From the NCBI GenBank assembly GCA_034509425.1, contig JAVTVJ010001243.1, positions 62,001 to 126,000 on the forward strand: 64,000 bases of DNA. The letters run 5' to 3'. The position numbers and the translations under genes are program-made. This document shows positions 39,127-51,579 of this stretch, piece by piece (positions within the stretch are counted from its first letter, which is position 1; every line of letters begins with the position of its first letter). The notes beneath the pieces were generated by a model. That model saw only the letters and a program-made list of their open reading frames with translations. It made no database searches and was not told where the DNA came from. The stretch is from Eopsaltria australis. Taxonomy: Eukaryota > Chordata > Aves > Passeriformes > Petroicidae.

Positions 39127-39219
39127 CCAATTGCTACCTGATTATAATGGACGCAAACCTTGCACTGATTTGGTTTACTTTGCTGGAAGAGATTTAAGCA
39201 CTCTGGATGAGATACTCAG
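39127..39219 (+). CDS. Candidate internal coding exon, unidentified
   Basis: A 93-bp segment preceded by CAATTTTCAG and followed by CTCAG|GTAGTG. One frame is fully open (first base shared with the previous codon), giving a symmetric phase 2-2 exon of about 31 residues. The encoded peptide has balanced, protein-like composition (it includes GRKPCTDLVYFAG and LSTLDEIL). I do not recognise the family. The polypyrimidine tract is weak and the donor is only moderate, and chance exons of this size are common in 64 kb, so this is a low-confidence call. Confidence 0.17.
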
Positions 39220-41550
39220 GTAGTGAAAACCACTGTTTCTATGCTGATTTTCATTAATGATGCCAATTAACATTAGCAGAGAAAGTGCCTTCTTTTGTTT
39301 ATTCACCGTGTCTCTCATTATCCCTCATCACAGCTCCTAATATGGATACAGCCTAATGAAAAATATTCAGTCCATAAAAAACAAGAAGAAACCCACATAC
39401 CCACCAGCTGCATTTCTTTCCCTCTACCCTTTATCCAGTTTTAATTTTCATAAAGGAAATAAGCTATAAAACCCTGAAAGGAGTTAGAACTTCCTGCAAA
39501 GAAAACACTGCTACAAGCACAGAATGACTGCTAGATACTTCATATAAACTTTTGAGGTCGCAGAAGTATATTGGCCCTTTAGCTCCAAAAAATATAGTTC
39601 ATCATTCTCTCCTTCCTCAATTTACAATGCCCCAAATTCAATTTTTATCCCTCTCCGGGTTTCAAAATATACTTGTAATTACTATTCAAGTCCCTTTCCT
39701 ATTTCTAGAATATTGTGTCTGGGGTTTCAAAGACATAAGGGAGTTAGATGTATGACTCTCTGAGGCTGCTTTGAAACTTCAGCTCATGGCACTCAGAGAT
39801 TATTTATTAGGCAGTGTGTACATACATCCCATGCAGGCTCATAAACCATGCTGTTAAACACGAACTTCCATACATGAACTCTCCCTGGATTATATCATCT
39901 ATGCATTTCATAATTCAAATGGAATTATGATCACTCTAACAGATAAAGTATTCTGCCGCTTTACCACATAATACTGGTGGTACAAGATGTTGCCATTCTC
40001 TGACATAACCAAAATAATCCTGTGATTATAGTCCATTCAGAGTCCTTTACAGCATGTTTGAGAAAAACCTGCAATCAAAGTCCAATGGTGTACTTCTTTC
40101 AGAATCAAACAGAGAGCAGGAGAGAGCTTATAAAAGAAGAATAAATTAAGAAATTATGATGGTAAATGATGGAGGGTTATGTAGCGCTGGGGTATATGGT
40201 GGCAGACTGCAAACCGTTCATCTTCAGCCATTCTGACTTTTTTGAGCAGTAGAACTTCTGTAAAGAAAGCAAGATAATGGTTTTCTGATCATTAGCTGGA
40301 CTGCAGCAAAATGCATAACAGCCATAACTCTTCTAGTGAAGCTTTTTGTTTGGGAATAATGCAAATTATCCTCATTACAATCAGATGGGATGGTTGTTAA
40401 TATCTTTGCATAATTAGAAGCTATTTTACTTAAATACAGTTTATGCATGAACTTTCCAAGGAGATCTATCTACTGGGGTAACACTGAGTCATTTTCATCT
40501 GGAGGGACATGCTGAAGGTTACACAATTCAACATTTTAATTTAGTTTTAAAGATGAACCACCTCAACGCCCTACATATGGTAAGAATTTTGGTTCCAATC
40601 CAGGTATGTGCTAAGGGCACTTTGCTAAATTCAAGTGCATGAGTGGTCCCAAGGGCAAACATGCCAAAATGAATTTCAAAGTCATAAATGATCAGCACCC
40701 AGCAGGAATTATGCCCCCTCACTGCAATGTCGAAGTGCTTCCTATGCAATTGAGTTTGCATAACGAGGTGTCAGATGGAGCCATTTTCTTGCTTCGCAGA
40801 TAAGCCTCCCTTTGCCTTTAGAATAAATCACTTTTAGGACTAACTATGAAGAATAAAAAATTATTGGTGAGAGAGAATCTTAAGAGATTTGATCCAACCT
40901 CAGTTAAAATATTCTTGTGCCTTTTATCGTGTCTAATTTAGTCCCAGCAAAGCCAGTGACAATAAAATATTTTCAAGGATCTGTCTATAACTTACTTCCC
41001 CTATTCTGCATTCAAGCAAGACCAGAGATCAGAATTGTGATTCTCTGCCTTTCTTGGCTACTAATTTTTGTGCAGAAGAGCACACATCTGCCTGGGGCCT
41101 CTGAAATACCAATACCAAAGAGTAGGTTTGCACCCAAGTAGCTCTATCAACTTCAGTGATGTTTCTAAACATAAGACTGCAGGGTAGAAATGTTTTGGAT
41201 TGAAATAGACAATGTGAGACAGTATAAAACAACAAATCTCTCTGCATAGGCTAGATGCAAAGAACAGCTTTTCAGGACAATGCATGCTCTGAGTAGAAAG
41301 CCCATCAAGTGACAACACACAAGAAAATTGCCCCTACTACTGGTCTTGAATTCTGAAATCATCATTGCTCAGCCATACTAGTGAGACCCTTCACAGCCAG
41401 AGCTAACAAGATCAGTGTGGTTTTATTTGGTTTGGCATTTGCTTTGTGGGTTGGTTTTTCTTTCCCATATAAATGGCTTCAGCTTTCCATCAGACAGCAG
41501 TTATTGTTTATTATCCTTGCACAGCTTGTGCCTAAGTACTTTTAAGGACA

Positions 41551-41556
41551 AAAGAG
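41551..41556. repeat. Target-site duplication, left copy (AAAGAG)
   Basis: Six bases directly before the TG of the LTR, repeated exactly at 42207-42212. Confidence 0.85.
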
Positions 41557-41901
41557 TGTGGCAGTTGTCAATATAGAAACGAGACCTAGGGGCTTGAGGA
41601 CTTCCTGGTGGATTGGTCCATCGGGGAGTCGCCCCCCTGCTATAAAAACATCCATGGTTTAGCCTGGTTGTAGTCACACCCCAGTTAACACCCAAAGTTG
41701 ACACCCCTTGTTCCTATTGAATATGTTATTTGTCTATCACAAAGGTGATTGACAGGTTGTTCTGGAAAGTTCTCTGTACCCCTGTTTATGATTTGTTGTT
41801 ATCCCCAAACCACTCCCCTGTTTCTATATTATTTGCTGCTGTTGAAAGCTCCCGCCTTAATCCCACCCCAAGCCTTTACCCTGATTGGTTGTTTATTGTA
41901 C

Positions 41902-41908
41902 TATATAA
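41902..41908 (+). promoter_or_regulatory. TATA box of the solo ERVK-type LTR
   Basis: TATATAA about 15 bp downstream of an ATTGG CCAAT-box sequence. Expected start of transcription is about 41930-41940. Confidence 0.65.
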
Positions 41909-41957
41909 GTTGCTGTCGAGAGCTAGTCGGGGCTCTTTTGACTTTGGGGTTCCAGGG

Positions 41958-41963
41958 AATAAA
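41958..41963 (+). terminator. AATAAA polyadenylation signal of the solo LTR
   Basis: Canonical AATAAA 50 bp after the TATA box, which implies a very short R region, as is common in class II LTRs. Confidence 0.65.
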
Positions 41964-42206
41964 CTTCTCTGTTGCCTGAAGCTTAGAGTCGCTCCTGCCT
42001 TTGTGATTCCTCCTGAATCAAACCCAAGACGACCCTCCACACCTTCCTCCCTGTGTGGAATCCTCGGGGTTCCCTCGGCTCTCATCCTAACGGACAGGGG
42101 GTTGAGGTAGCACAGTGGTGAGGAAGGCAACCACCGAGCAGAGGCACCGTGCCTGGGATCGGAGGACGAGTAGGTATTACACCGAAAAATATTATAAAAC
42201 TTTACA

Positions 42207-42212
42207 AAAGAG
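42207..42212. repeat. Target-site duplication, right copy (AAAGAG)
   Basis: Exact match to 41551-41556. Confidence 0.85.
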
Positions 42213-45200
42213 TGTCTACCATAAGGCAGGAAGATAAAACAAAATGGTGTTCTTTAAAATAACAAAAAAGGCTTGAAATGGGGCTTGAGATCTCCTGTGA
42301 AAGCATCGACCTTGACTGTGAAACCTGCCATGAAATGAGTTCTTGATAAGGGTGCAGTAAAGGAGGGGCTGTCTTCCTGCTTCTCACATGGTGCTTCAGG
42401 TGTGGGGACAAGCTGGTGAAGACAAGCACCAAATAAAATGTCCTAACTTGAGCTCCAGAGGAAGATGTTTCCCTTTGTAATAGACCGAGAGCAGTCAAAG
42501 TAGTTGGAAAAGATAAAAACTGTAGTGAAACCACAGCAGTTGAGACGGTCGGGACTGTGGAGGGAGGGGAATATTCATTCAATAAAAATTAGTTGAAAGA
42601 GTGTGGGTGACTGCTGTGAGATCCTGAACATAGCACCTGCCTCAGGAATGATTGGCTGAAGACCTGTGAGCAGCTTTTAGGTTTTTCCAGTCATTTTCTT
42701 ATCTCACTGATGTCCTAAGATGTGGGAGCACAGTGGCAAGTAGAATACATGCTGCTTTCATCTCAATGAACAAGAAATTTTGCCACTGCCTATCTGCTGT
42801 TCAAGGGACGTGGACTTGTCTCTCCTGATTTCTCCAGAAGGGTTTTGGTAGGAGAGCTGTGATGTAGGGATTTCTGCCACAGGGAGCATGCCATGTCCTC
42901 TCCCTTCCTCTGCCAGGATGCTGGTTGGGATGAGACATTTATTGGGAGCAAGAGGCTCCAAAGATATGACAGGACCATTGAAAGGGCTAGGAGGCCCTGC
43001 CTTTCCTTTAAGCCCTTGAAGGTGAGAAAGGAAAAGCTCCCTCTCATGGAGTTCACAAAGTATGGTTTTCCCAGTGGCCCTAAAGGGAAGTTTGAACCTC
43101 TGAGCTGGAGCATTAATTGCCAGAGCTAAGACTGGGAAAGATAAAGAAAGAAGCGTCATTGTAGATTAAAACCTGTCTTTTCATATCTCTCTGGACATAA
43201 TGTGACTTGACATCATATCCTCATCCAACAGAGCATCCAGAGATGGCAATGGAAATAGCTTGTGCAAGCACTTGGAGATGCTGAAACCCCTAAGTATCTC
43301 AGGGACTCAGCAAGCTAAGGGACAACTCAACTTTCCAGCACAAACTTTGCTCACAGCCGAAGTGAGATGAAGAGGCTGCCTTCTGGGGATGTCATTCAGG
43401 GTCATGACGTGGCACTCATACAGAAATCAAGAGGCTTTGGAAATGCTTCCTGCTGCGACCAAGAGCAATGGATAGAGTTCAAACTCTTTTGGAGCCAGCC
43501 ATGGCCTTATGGGGCACAAGATAGGCCAGACAACATGGCCAGGATTCATGTCACTGCTTCAAAACCTGCCACCATATCTCCAGTCTGCCTGATTCCAGTG
43601 GAACACCAGGCAGCTGTGAGATCCAGTGCATGGTTATAACTTTCATCTGTCTGCAAAAATGGATGACTGTATAACGGGTTTTGAAGGGGAAAAGTGCACC
43701 TTTCATGTTGTTTAAAGTAGCTTGGAACTGTGGCAGTCTGTTGTTTTACTTAATGATATGTAATTAATTTCCAGTCAGTCAACTATTAACTCAGGATCAA
43801 TATCAGCAATACAATGGATAAATAAGGTCAGACACTTAAAAAATATTACTGTGCAAACCCGATTTTGCAATATCTTTTTACAACTAGTCCAAATTTTCAA
43901 ATTACACATCCATCTGTAGGATTCCTCATCCAAAGGACATGCAAGTTTCCCTTTTCCTTTGTGGGCTACAAGTGCTTGAGTGTTTAGGTGTATCCTTATC
44001 CCTCCCTACAACCCATTAATGCTGGTGCAGAAGCCCCACATGAGGCCACACACCCGTGAACCCCTCTGTACCAGGCTGCTCCAGGGGTGCTGTGAGGATA
44101 CAGCTCTCTCTGGCACGGGACGAGGTCACAATCCCACAGGAACAACTCCTTGTACACTCAGTCCAAGTTGTTTTGCCATCAAATGTGCCTTGTGCTAGCT
44201 ATTTTGGTGTGATGAATATGCAAAATGATTTAATGTGTTTTGTTTGCTGGCTTGTTTCTTTTAACTAGTCAACAAATGTTTGCATTTAGCTGTTTTGCAG
44301 ATTCAATTGTAAAAGTTAATACGGTAAAGCTCACTTGGCTAAGTCATGTTTGTGGTCTTTCCTGGTCTCTGACTAAATGTGCAGTATGTGCCTGAGGAGA
44401 AGAAATCATGTGGGAGAGAAAGAGCTTGGTCCTTTTTACAGTAGAGAGGATATTCTCTAAATCATAGTTGTATTTTCAGTGCCTGGAAGAAAAGATGCTT
44501 CTTTCTGTTGCAGTTCTTCCATATGAATGTAAATACTTAATTCCTCAAAAGCTCAGTATCTGTTTTTTAAAATGTGACTTTAATAAAAAGATATTTTCCT
44601 TCAAGTGAGTTGTTTAATCTTTAGTGAGAAATTGAATGGATGTAATACACAATATAGTAGGGTAATGACTTTAAAATAGCCCCATCAAACCAGTTATAGC
44701 CCTGAGGTGTTACAAATAAATGAAAATGAACTGACTGTGTAATGATCATATTTACTGTCTGCTTACTGTAACTGCTAAAGGTTCCTGTGTCTCTGTGGTC
44801 TTCTGGTGACCTTCTTTGCCCCCTGGCTCAAGAAAGCCAATATATGTGTGCTTACTCAAAAAGCCCAAATCAGGGAAGTTTCGTGAACAGGAATAAAAGG
44901 GAAGGGGCTGCAGTGACAGTAGGGATAAAGCACTGGGGGCACATGACAGACTTCAGGTGAAATGTGCTACTCCTCCCGTTTCCAGGGCATGCTCTACTAC
45001 CAAGTCCCACATCAGAGCCTAGTTTCACATGCACGTGTAATGGTGGGCAAAGTGAGAACAAGCACTGTTAGAAACCCCATGTCTCCTGAGCTCTCAGGCC
45101 AAAGCTATCAGCCACATTTTAGCTGTTCAAGGGGATAGTTACGGATGCAGCTCGTGGAGTGGTTCTGCTGTTTATAGTGCTGCTCTGTGCCCAGGGACGG

Positions 45201-48200
45201 GGACATGTGTTGAATAGGCTTGCAGTAGGCATCTCTGAAAGCCAAGATGCAACCACTTTGTGAAATTAAAGCTCATTTCCTCCACTGTTTAAGACAGTGT
45301 ACATGATCACTGCCACCAAGTGATTATATTTAAAGTCAAAGGATGCAGAGGGAATGCCAATTCTATTGGTCTGTATTCAGTCACAGCTGCGAGGGATTAG
45401 GGGTTGTTTAAAAATCTCTTAAATGCTTGCCAAAAGTTGCCAATCACTAGAACCAATAGGTGCTTATCATTTCACGCATTGTTCAAGATACTAGAAATTA
45501 TACAGCCGCAGAGGATCACATTCTTCACACAAAAGATATATGTGGGAAGTCCAGCAGAAAGGATTTGAGGTCCTTCCATCCACTTTTACCATGTTCATTG
45601 CTGGAAGCCTTTTCATCTGCATCTTTAAGCATCTGCACAGAAGCAAATATCAACCCAAATATTTCTGTGGCTAGACCCAGCAAGCCTGTTGAGCCTGAGA
45701 GTTTAACCTGGAGAAATCTACAGAGAAAGTAAAGAGTAGAAACTTGTGTTCCTTTCCCTTCACCTCTCTCTCTATATATATGCATCTGTGTGTATGCCTC
45801 AGGCTGCAGCACTTCATGTTTTCTTCAGAGCCCATTTTCCAAACAATGTGCAGTTTTCAAGCAGATCATCACTTCTCTTTGCAAAACTTTGCAAAAATTA
45901 AGTTTCTTCTTTTCAGCAAGATGAAGGGGAAATGGGTAGTTTTGCAAAGTAGATTAGCAAAGTTAAGGTGCACGGCACCAGAGCAACTGGCAGTGCTGGG
46001 TAGAAATTACAGGGTCCATGTAAAGTCAAATAGCAGACTAAAGGATTCGAAAGAGTTTTCATTTCATCCCTCTCTTTTCACTTGGTTAGCCTTCTCCATG
46101 ACAAGCTGGATTTTCAGGTGAAGATGCTTTTCCATTTCATTGTTGGCCGACAGGTGTATTTTTGTGAGAACATTTGAGGAAAATCCGTTCAATTTTCTCT
46201 GCTCTAGGAGAAGAGCCCTATTTACTCATCTCACTGGGTTTTGTGTCACTTCCTGCAGCAGGCTGAAAAGAACTCCCCTCAGCACGAAAAGAAAATCACC
46301 GCAGTTTCTTTCCGTCCTTACACACAGATAATTAAAAAGCTCCTAAATCTGCAGCTCGGGGTGTCTGTTGTGAGGTTGCATAAGGCGCACGCCCATGTTC
46401 AGCCTGCAGAGAATGGGTGAGATAAGGAAGTCTGAAAGACTTAAATGTCGCTCACAGTCAATCAGCATCAACCAGGAATTTCGGCAGACCTAATCGACCT
46501 TTTGTGACACCACAATGAATACTCGCTCTGCCCAAAATAGCTGCCTCTGGGACAATTTGCATGAGAGATACGCATGCATTCACATCAAACTGAGCAGCTT
46601 CAGATGGAGAAGCTTAAAAGCTCAAGTGGTGAAACTTTTAATAACTCATTTCAGCTCCCTGCCCCCAACTTTTCCATTAATATTCCCACATTCTCTCCCC
46701 TTTAAATAGGAACTTTAAGTGCAAATAAATAAAACATTAGGCTGATAAAATTACTTATATTGTGGCAGCAGCTGGAGGCCCTGATAAATACCTCGTGATT
46801 ATAGGTCCTGTGTGAACGGGCAGCACAGAGACAGCATTGGCTCCAGAGACAGAAAGCTGAAGTTTCTGACAAGGTGCAAGTGGCCACTGGGGAGGCAGGT
46901 GAGGAAAGATAGAACAGAGCAGGCAATTGTATTTTCTTCCATTAGTAAACATGGAACACTTCAGAGGTTTTCACTGTATGTTCTTTATTTGTATAAGTAG
47001 ACATAAGCTATTATTTATTGCACTATAGAATGTAATTGAAGGTTCTTTGAACATGCTGAGTGTTATGAAAAATGACTTTACAGAACTACAGTGTGGGCGC
47101 CAGAAGCTTAATACTACTTTGGACTCCTGTTTGCTATTTGTCAACAGGGGAGGAAGTTTTAAGTGTGGCTATTCAGAAAGACTATTAATACGACTTCTGG
47201 ACTGCGTTTTTAATGATCCAAGAACAATTTGCATAAACAAGCTGGACAGTCAGTTAAAGAATTGTCACAGTAACATGGGTCAGAGCATTGCAGCAGAAGG
47301 CACAGCTGCAAGTGTTCCAGGGTGCTGGGTGCAGGCAGTCAGTGCTGGTCACAGAACCTGGCAAATTGTATCTGTAATCCCAGATTCTGATGGAACACAC
47401 ATAGTGAAGAGAACATTTGAATCTGTATGCAACTTAATGCTTCTGAATGAAGAACTCCAGTCTTCATGATCTCTCTTAACTGCACAAGTTGCACAAGGAG
47501 CCTTCCATTATATGATCACTGAGAAAAATGTATATAGGCTGGTGATAGGAATAGAGGAGAAAGCATTTGTCCTTTTGCTTAACAGAGACATTTCTACAGA
47601 CAGTCTAAATGGAGTAATAAATTATAATCACTGGTACTTGACAGTTGCTATTGCTATTATCCAATATTAACTTGCAAAGAAAGTTGCACCAATCTTTGGC
47701 CTCCTTTGTTAAATGAAAGAAATGTCTCTGATCACTCTGTCAGTCCATTCATACCAAAAAAATTCAGATGTATTTTCTCTAAATGCATCTTACTTTGAAA
47801 GAGAGGTCTCAGCTATGTTTTGATCAGTCAAGCTTCATGAAAATACATGCTCAGAAGGATCTTTTCAGTGTTGCCTATGAGCAAATCTGCCATGTGAGCC
47901 CTGTGCAAAGAAGCACGCCCTTATCCATGCCCTCCAGGGCAACAAAGGCTTCAGCTGGAGGTTTCATCTTCTAAAATTACTGTAAATCAAGTCACGAGAC
48001 ACAAATCAGTGAAAACCCAGGCTTTGTTACCCTTACTGCTCACAGGGTCAACTTGATTTTTAATATGAGGATGAAAAAAAGCTATTAAAAACCTAACTTT
48101 ATACTCTGAAATTGGTTCTTTTCTGTGCTGTGTGAACATTTGCATGTGGTTATGCTAATCTGGGCTTCCCAGTATGGGAGCTGCATATCCTGCTTAATGG

Positions 48201-49962
48201 TATCCACACTTAAGAACAAGACTGAATGTGATCTCCCCAGTGCTGAACTCCTTTGAAAAACTGCAGGCATTTATTTTGGGAGCCTAATGAAGACTTAGAA
48301 GTCCAATTCCTGGCACTTCTTTGTGCAGATCTTTGTCCTCCATGTGTTTGTTATAGTGGTAGTTGGAGGCTCTGTGTCTGTGCTGTCAGGGCATTGTAGG
48401 TACACACTGCGTGGCTTTTCCTGCGTGGTCCCCTTGATGCAATTCCTCCAGAATGAATTTCAGGGGTTGGCTACAAGAAAATACATGTGCTGTAGAGTAA
48501 TGTGTCTGCCTCAGGGCAGAGTGCTGCACTTCTGCTCCTAAAAAAGGAGCTTTTGCAGGGACCCTGCCTCCCTGGGTCGTGACTCCTCAGCCTGGCATAT
48601 CCCACACAGCATGAATTCACTCACCCCTTCTGGCTGGATTTCACTTTTGCCCACAGCTACATCTGGACTAATCTTTCTGCATTAGCATGTTCCAAGCAGT
48701 GAGTGACAGCTGTGTTACTGAACTGCAACAAAGAACCTCTTAGGGAAATCAGTCCCTCTTTCCCTCTGCTTTTTTCTGACCAGAGAGACATTCATTAGTT
48801 CAAGTGGGAGTGTGAACTTCATTGCTTTAATGTATTGCCTCCTCTTTATGTTGCAGTAAGGAAAAATGATGCTACCATTATAAACCTATCTATTAAAAGA
48901 TCAGTTGAAGAATCACTTTGGAAAACTAAAAGGAAATTTAAAAAATAATATCTTTATTCCTTTTCAGATGAGTCAAATGGTGATTCTGAAGTATCAGTAG
49001 AAAGCTGAGACACAGACAGAGCATTAGAGTTCATTGCTGATGTTGGAAACAACTGTTGAAAGTATAAAGCCCTTTCTCCTGCAAAGCTAATCCTCTGTCA
49101 AACTCAGTACATCTAACAACAGCATTATTTTTTGTGGTGCAGCAGAACAGCAGGATGAATTCTAAAATTCCTGTTGAAACCCTGTGACATGGCTTACAGC
49201 AGTGTTCTGGGCAGGTTTGCAAGCCCTCTTCTTTAAGCAGTACAATGACGAGGGGTAAGAAGTTGCAGCACCACCAGCTCTTATGCTGTGTTGGTGAATG
49301 GTCACCCACAAAGTAAGGAGCAACCTGAATGCTCCAGGAGTGAACCTTTCAGGCATGCAATGATGCTGTAGAGCAATGTAAGGATTTGTGCCACAGCTGC
49401 AAGGATCATTTTAGAGGTGTTGCAACCAGAAGTGTCAGGGGCTACCAACCTGAAAAAGGAGAGCTCTGATTTTAAACCAGTACTGAGAAGTTTGTTCAGC
49501 CTTGAAAGTCAGCTCCATCAGAAGAGAGCAGTAAGCTTGGAGAGGGGACAGAAAACTCTGAGATATCTGCTACTTGCAATTCTCTTATAAATAATGAGAA
49601 ACAGGGAGAGTGAAGTCTGTCCTTGCAATAAATCAAGCAATATTTGTAAACACAGTATATTAAAGAGAAAAAAAAAACCCAACAGTGTAATGGTAGAGGA
49701 AAGGACAAAACAGTGAAGTAATTTCATGGAATCAAGAGTAACTGCCAAGTTTTTACCTGCTGATTCTTCAAGTTCCTAATGTGCCAAAACTTGGACTTTC
49801 TTAAACACCTGTATAGAAAGCCACACCTATATGCCGTATGACATGAAAGTGAAAAGCAACAAGTCAAGAAGGCACTGCATTTTATATCTTGCTCAGGTGT
49901 CCAAGCCCAATGGCCATCATGCTCCTTAGAAGAAGGTTGTCCAACACGTCTCTCTTTTGTTT
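42213..49962. other. Unique sequence, no supported gene
   Basis: About 7.7 kb. No domain was recognised. The 140-codon open frame at 47047-47469 has no splice or promoter support and no family resemblance. The stretch 46250-46900 is richer in homeobox-type ATTA/TAAT cores and has some CpGs; it reads like possible regulatory DNA, but this cannot be shown from one sequence. Confidence 0.5.
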
Positions 49963-49967
49963 ATGTA
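49963..49967. repeat. Target-site duplication, left copy (ATGTA)
   Basis: Five bases before the TGTAGTGG terminus, repeated at 51575-51579. Confidence 0.8.
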
Positions 49968-50103
49968 TGTAGTGGTTTTAATTCACTTATTTGAGTTTCT
50001 GGCTAAACGCCAGCACACTTACTAAAGTTTACCTGATTTTTGTTGTGAGATAAGGATTAACAGTAGGCAAAATAGGCTCACATTTTAAGGAATATAAAGA
50101 GAA

Positions 50104-50109
50104 TTTATT
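50104..50109 (-). terminator. AATAAA polyadenylation signal in the long LTR
   Basis: AATAAA on the minus strand, about 137 bp from the inferred 3' end of the LTR. Confidence 0.45.
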
Positions 50110-50985
50110 AACAGACTTAAAAAAGGAATAATAACAATCAGGAATCAGAACAAAACCTTTAGAACACCCTTCTTCCCCCCGCACCTCTCCATTTCTTTCC
50201 CACTGACCATACAAAAAGACAACACTTTAACTTTTAGTTAGTTACAACCTCTGGAAAAGTCCTTTTCTCAGTTCCTGTGGGGAGAGAAGTCTTCTCTTGC
50301 TTTACCATGTTGATTCCCCACAGGAAATACAGTTCCTATGGTTGTCAGCCTCACAACAAGCAGCCGCCCAGAGGAAAAAGATCTGCTTGCTCTGGAAAAC
50401 CCCTCCCACTTTAGTAGTTTTCCCAGGACTGCTACAGTGGGCATATGATGGTCGTTGAGGTACTCTTTTGAGGATGAACATTTCTATTACAGCGGCAATG
50501 AAATCCCTTTTCTCATTATTGGCAGCATAAGTCTTCTTCTATTATTCCTGGGGCAAGGAATCTTTACACAGGAGTCCTAGTCCACTGGCTGTAGCTAGAA
50601 CATTACATCCACCCTTTTTCACTCTTTTAAACCATTGTTAATATATTACAGGGTATATTATAGCCAAGTTTATCAACATGTCTTTACAAGAGAAGTTTCA
50701 GCCTTAAAATTTAGGCACTCCTCATCTTCTCCTTCTCTGGAGATAAGCCTTGCTTCATTCATTAACTTGGAGTCTTTATGTTGTACCTTTTGTAGGTGTC
50801 TTCATCCTTTCCTTTTCTGAGTATGGGAAAACGGATGTTTTCAAGTCCCATCCTGGCATTGAAAATGTTAATTTGTCTTTCGGTTAGGCAATGGTCACAT
50901 GACCTCTGCCCGCGCTGTTTGAGTGTCACATTCCCAGCGCCTGAGCTGAGGGGGAGGATTCTGCCTGTGCCGCTCTCCATCTAAG

Positions 50986-51137
50986 CCGTGTCTGAGTCGC
51001 AGGGGGTCCAACCTGAGCCCTCTCCTGCGCTGGGCTGCATGCGGAGCCAGAGCCAGCAGGGCCATGTCTGAGCTGCAGGGGGCCCGGCCTGAGCTTTTCT
51101 CCTGCACTGGACTGTACGTGGAGCTGGCCAGACTGGC
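50986..51137. repeat. Diverged tandem duplication, ~76-bp unit
   Basis: Two adjacent units (50986-51061 and 51062-51137) share CC-TGTCTGAG, GCAGGGGG, CCTGAGC and TCTCCTGC-CTGG in register. They lie in the GC-rich part of the long LTR and resemble duplicated U3 enhancer units. Confidence 0.7.
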
Positions 51138-51173
51138 CAGGCGGGGTGGAGCTGGCAAGACTGAGTCACCTCA

Positions 51174-51233
51174 GCCTGGGGCTGCAAAATGAAGTCCCTC
51201 TCGGCCTGGGGCTGCAAAATGAAGTCCCTCTCG
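51174..51233. repeat. Perfect 30-bp tandem duplication in the long LTR
   Basis: Units 51174-51203 and 51204-51233 are identical, starting GCCTGGGGCTGC and ending CCCTCTCG. Perfect identity suggests a recent duplication or gene-conversion event. Confidence 0.9.
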
Positions 51234-51574
51234 GCTTGGCCGGAGCCGAGCTAAGTTCACCTGGCTTTCCTTGTCTGCAGCTGCTGTGATGGACTGGAAG
51301 GCCAGCACAGGCTCCCCCCACTCACCCCGCGCCATCTCAGCCGGCAGCCCAGGCCATGTGGCCTGGGTGGACCTCACCAGATGGCGTGGAGGAGAGAGAG
51401 AGTGACGTCTTTTCTCAGTCAGCTGAAAGTCTAAAGGAGGGCTTCTTCAGATTCTCTCTTGGTTTCATGAGTTCTGGAGGCGGAAACTGTAATACCTCCT
51501 TTTGGGTACATCATTTCCAGGTAGACCTCCTTCCTTCTGTACCGGACAATCCCACCTAAGGCTACCCCACGACA

Positions 51575-51579
51575 ATGTA
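51575..51579. repeat. Target-site duplication, right copy (ATGTA)
   Basis: Exact match to 49963-49967. Confidence 0.8.

Larger units (their letters stand above)
36061..41550. other. Unique sequence, one palindrome and one weak exon candidate
   Basis: About 5.5 kb of AT-rich sequence. Apart from the palindrome at 39046-39067 and the exon candidate at 39127-39219, listed separately, I see no gene, RNA or transposon. The open frame at 37304-37684 is unrecognised and has no splice support. Confidence 0.5.
41557..42206 (+). mobile_element. Solo LTR, ERVK-type (class II)
   Basis: A 650-bp element beginning TGTGGCAG and ending TTTACA, with a perfect 6-bp duplication AAAGAG on both sides; six-base duplications are typical of ERVK/beta- and alpharetrovirus integrations. 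Inside are an inverted CCAAT box (GATTGG, 41883-41888), TATATAA (41902-41908), AATAAA (41958-41963) and a CpG-containing U5. No gag or pol lies on either side and a single LTR remains, so it arose by LTR-LTR recombination. It is unrelated to the LTR of the provirus at 9.7-15.8 kb. Confidence 0.85.
49968..51574 (-). mobile_element. Long solo LTR (1.6 kb), probably ERVL-type
   Basis: The element runs from TGTAGTGG to CCACGACA and is flanked by a perfect 5-bp duplication ATGTA. The two ends do not repeat each other, so this is one LTR rather than a provirus. Minus orientation is inferred from AATAAA on the minus strand (50104-50109) near the low-coordinate end and from tandem repeats resembling U3 enhancers near the other end. 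The inverted terminus TGTCGTGG resembles the ends of avian ERVL LTRs. A GC-rich block with many CpGs covers about 50910-51380. At 1.6 kb it is unusually long. No gag or pol is seen. Confidence 0.75.

Noticed and set aside
47047..47469. 140-codon plus-strand open frame
   Set aside because: Length is notable for AT-rich DNA, but there is no recognisable family, promoter or splice context; chance ORF is the simpler reading.
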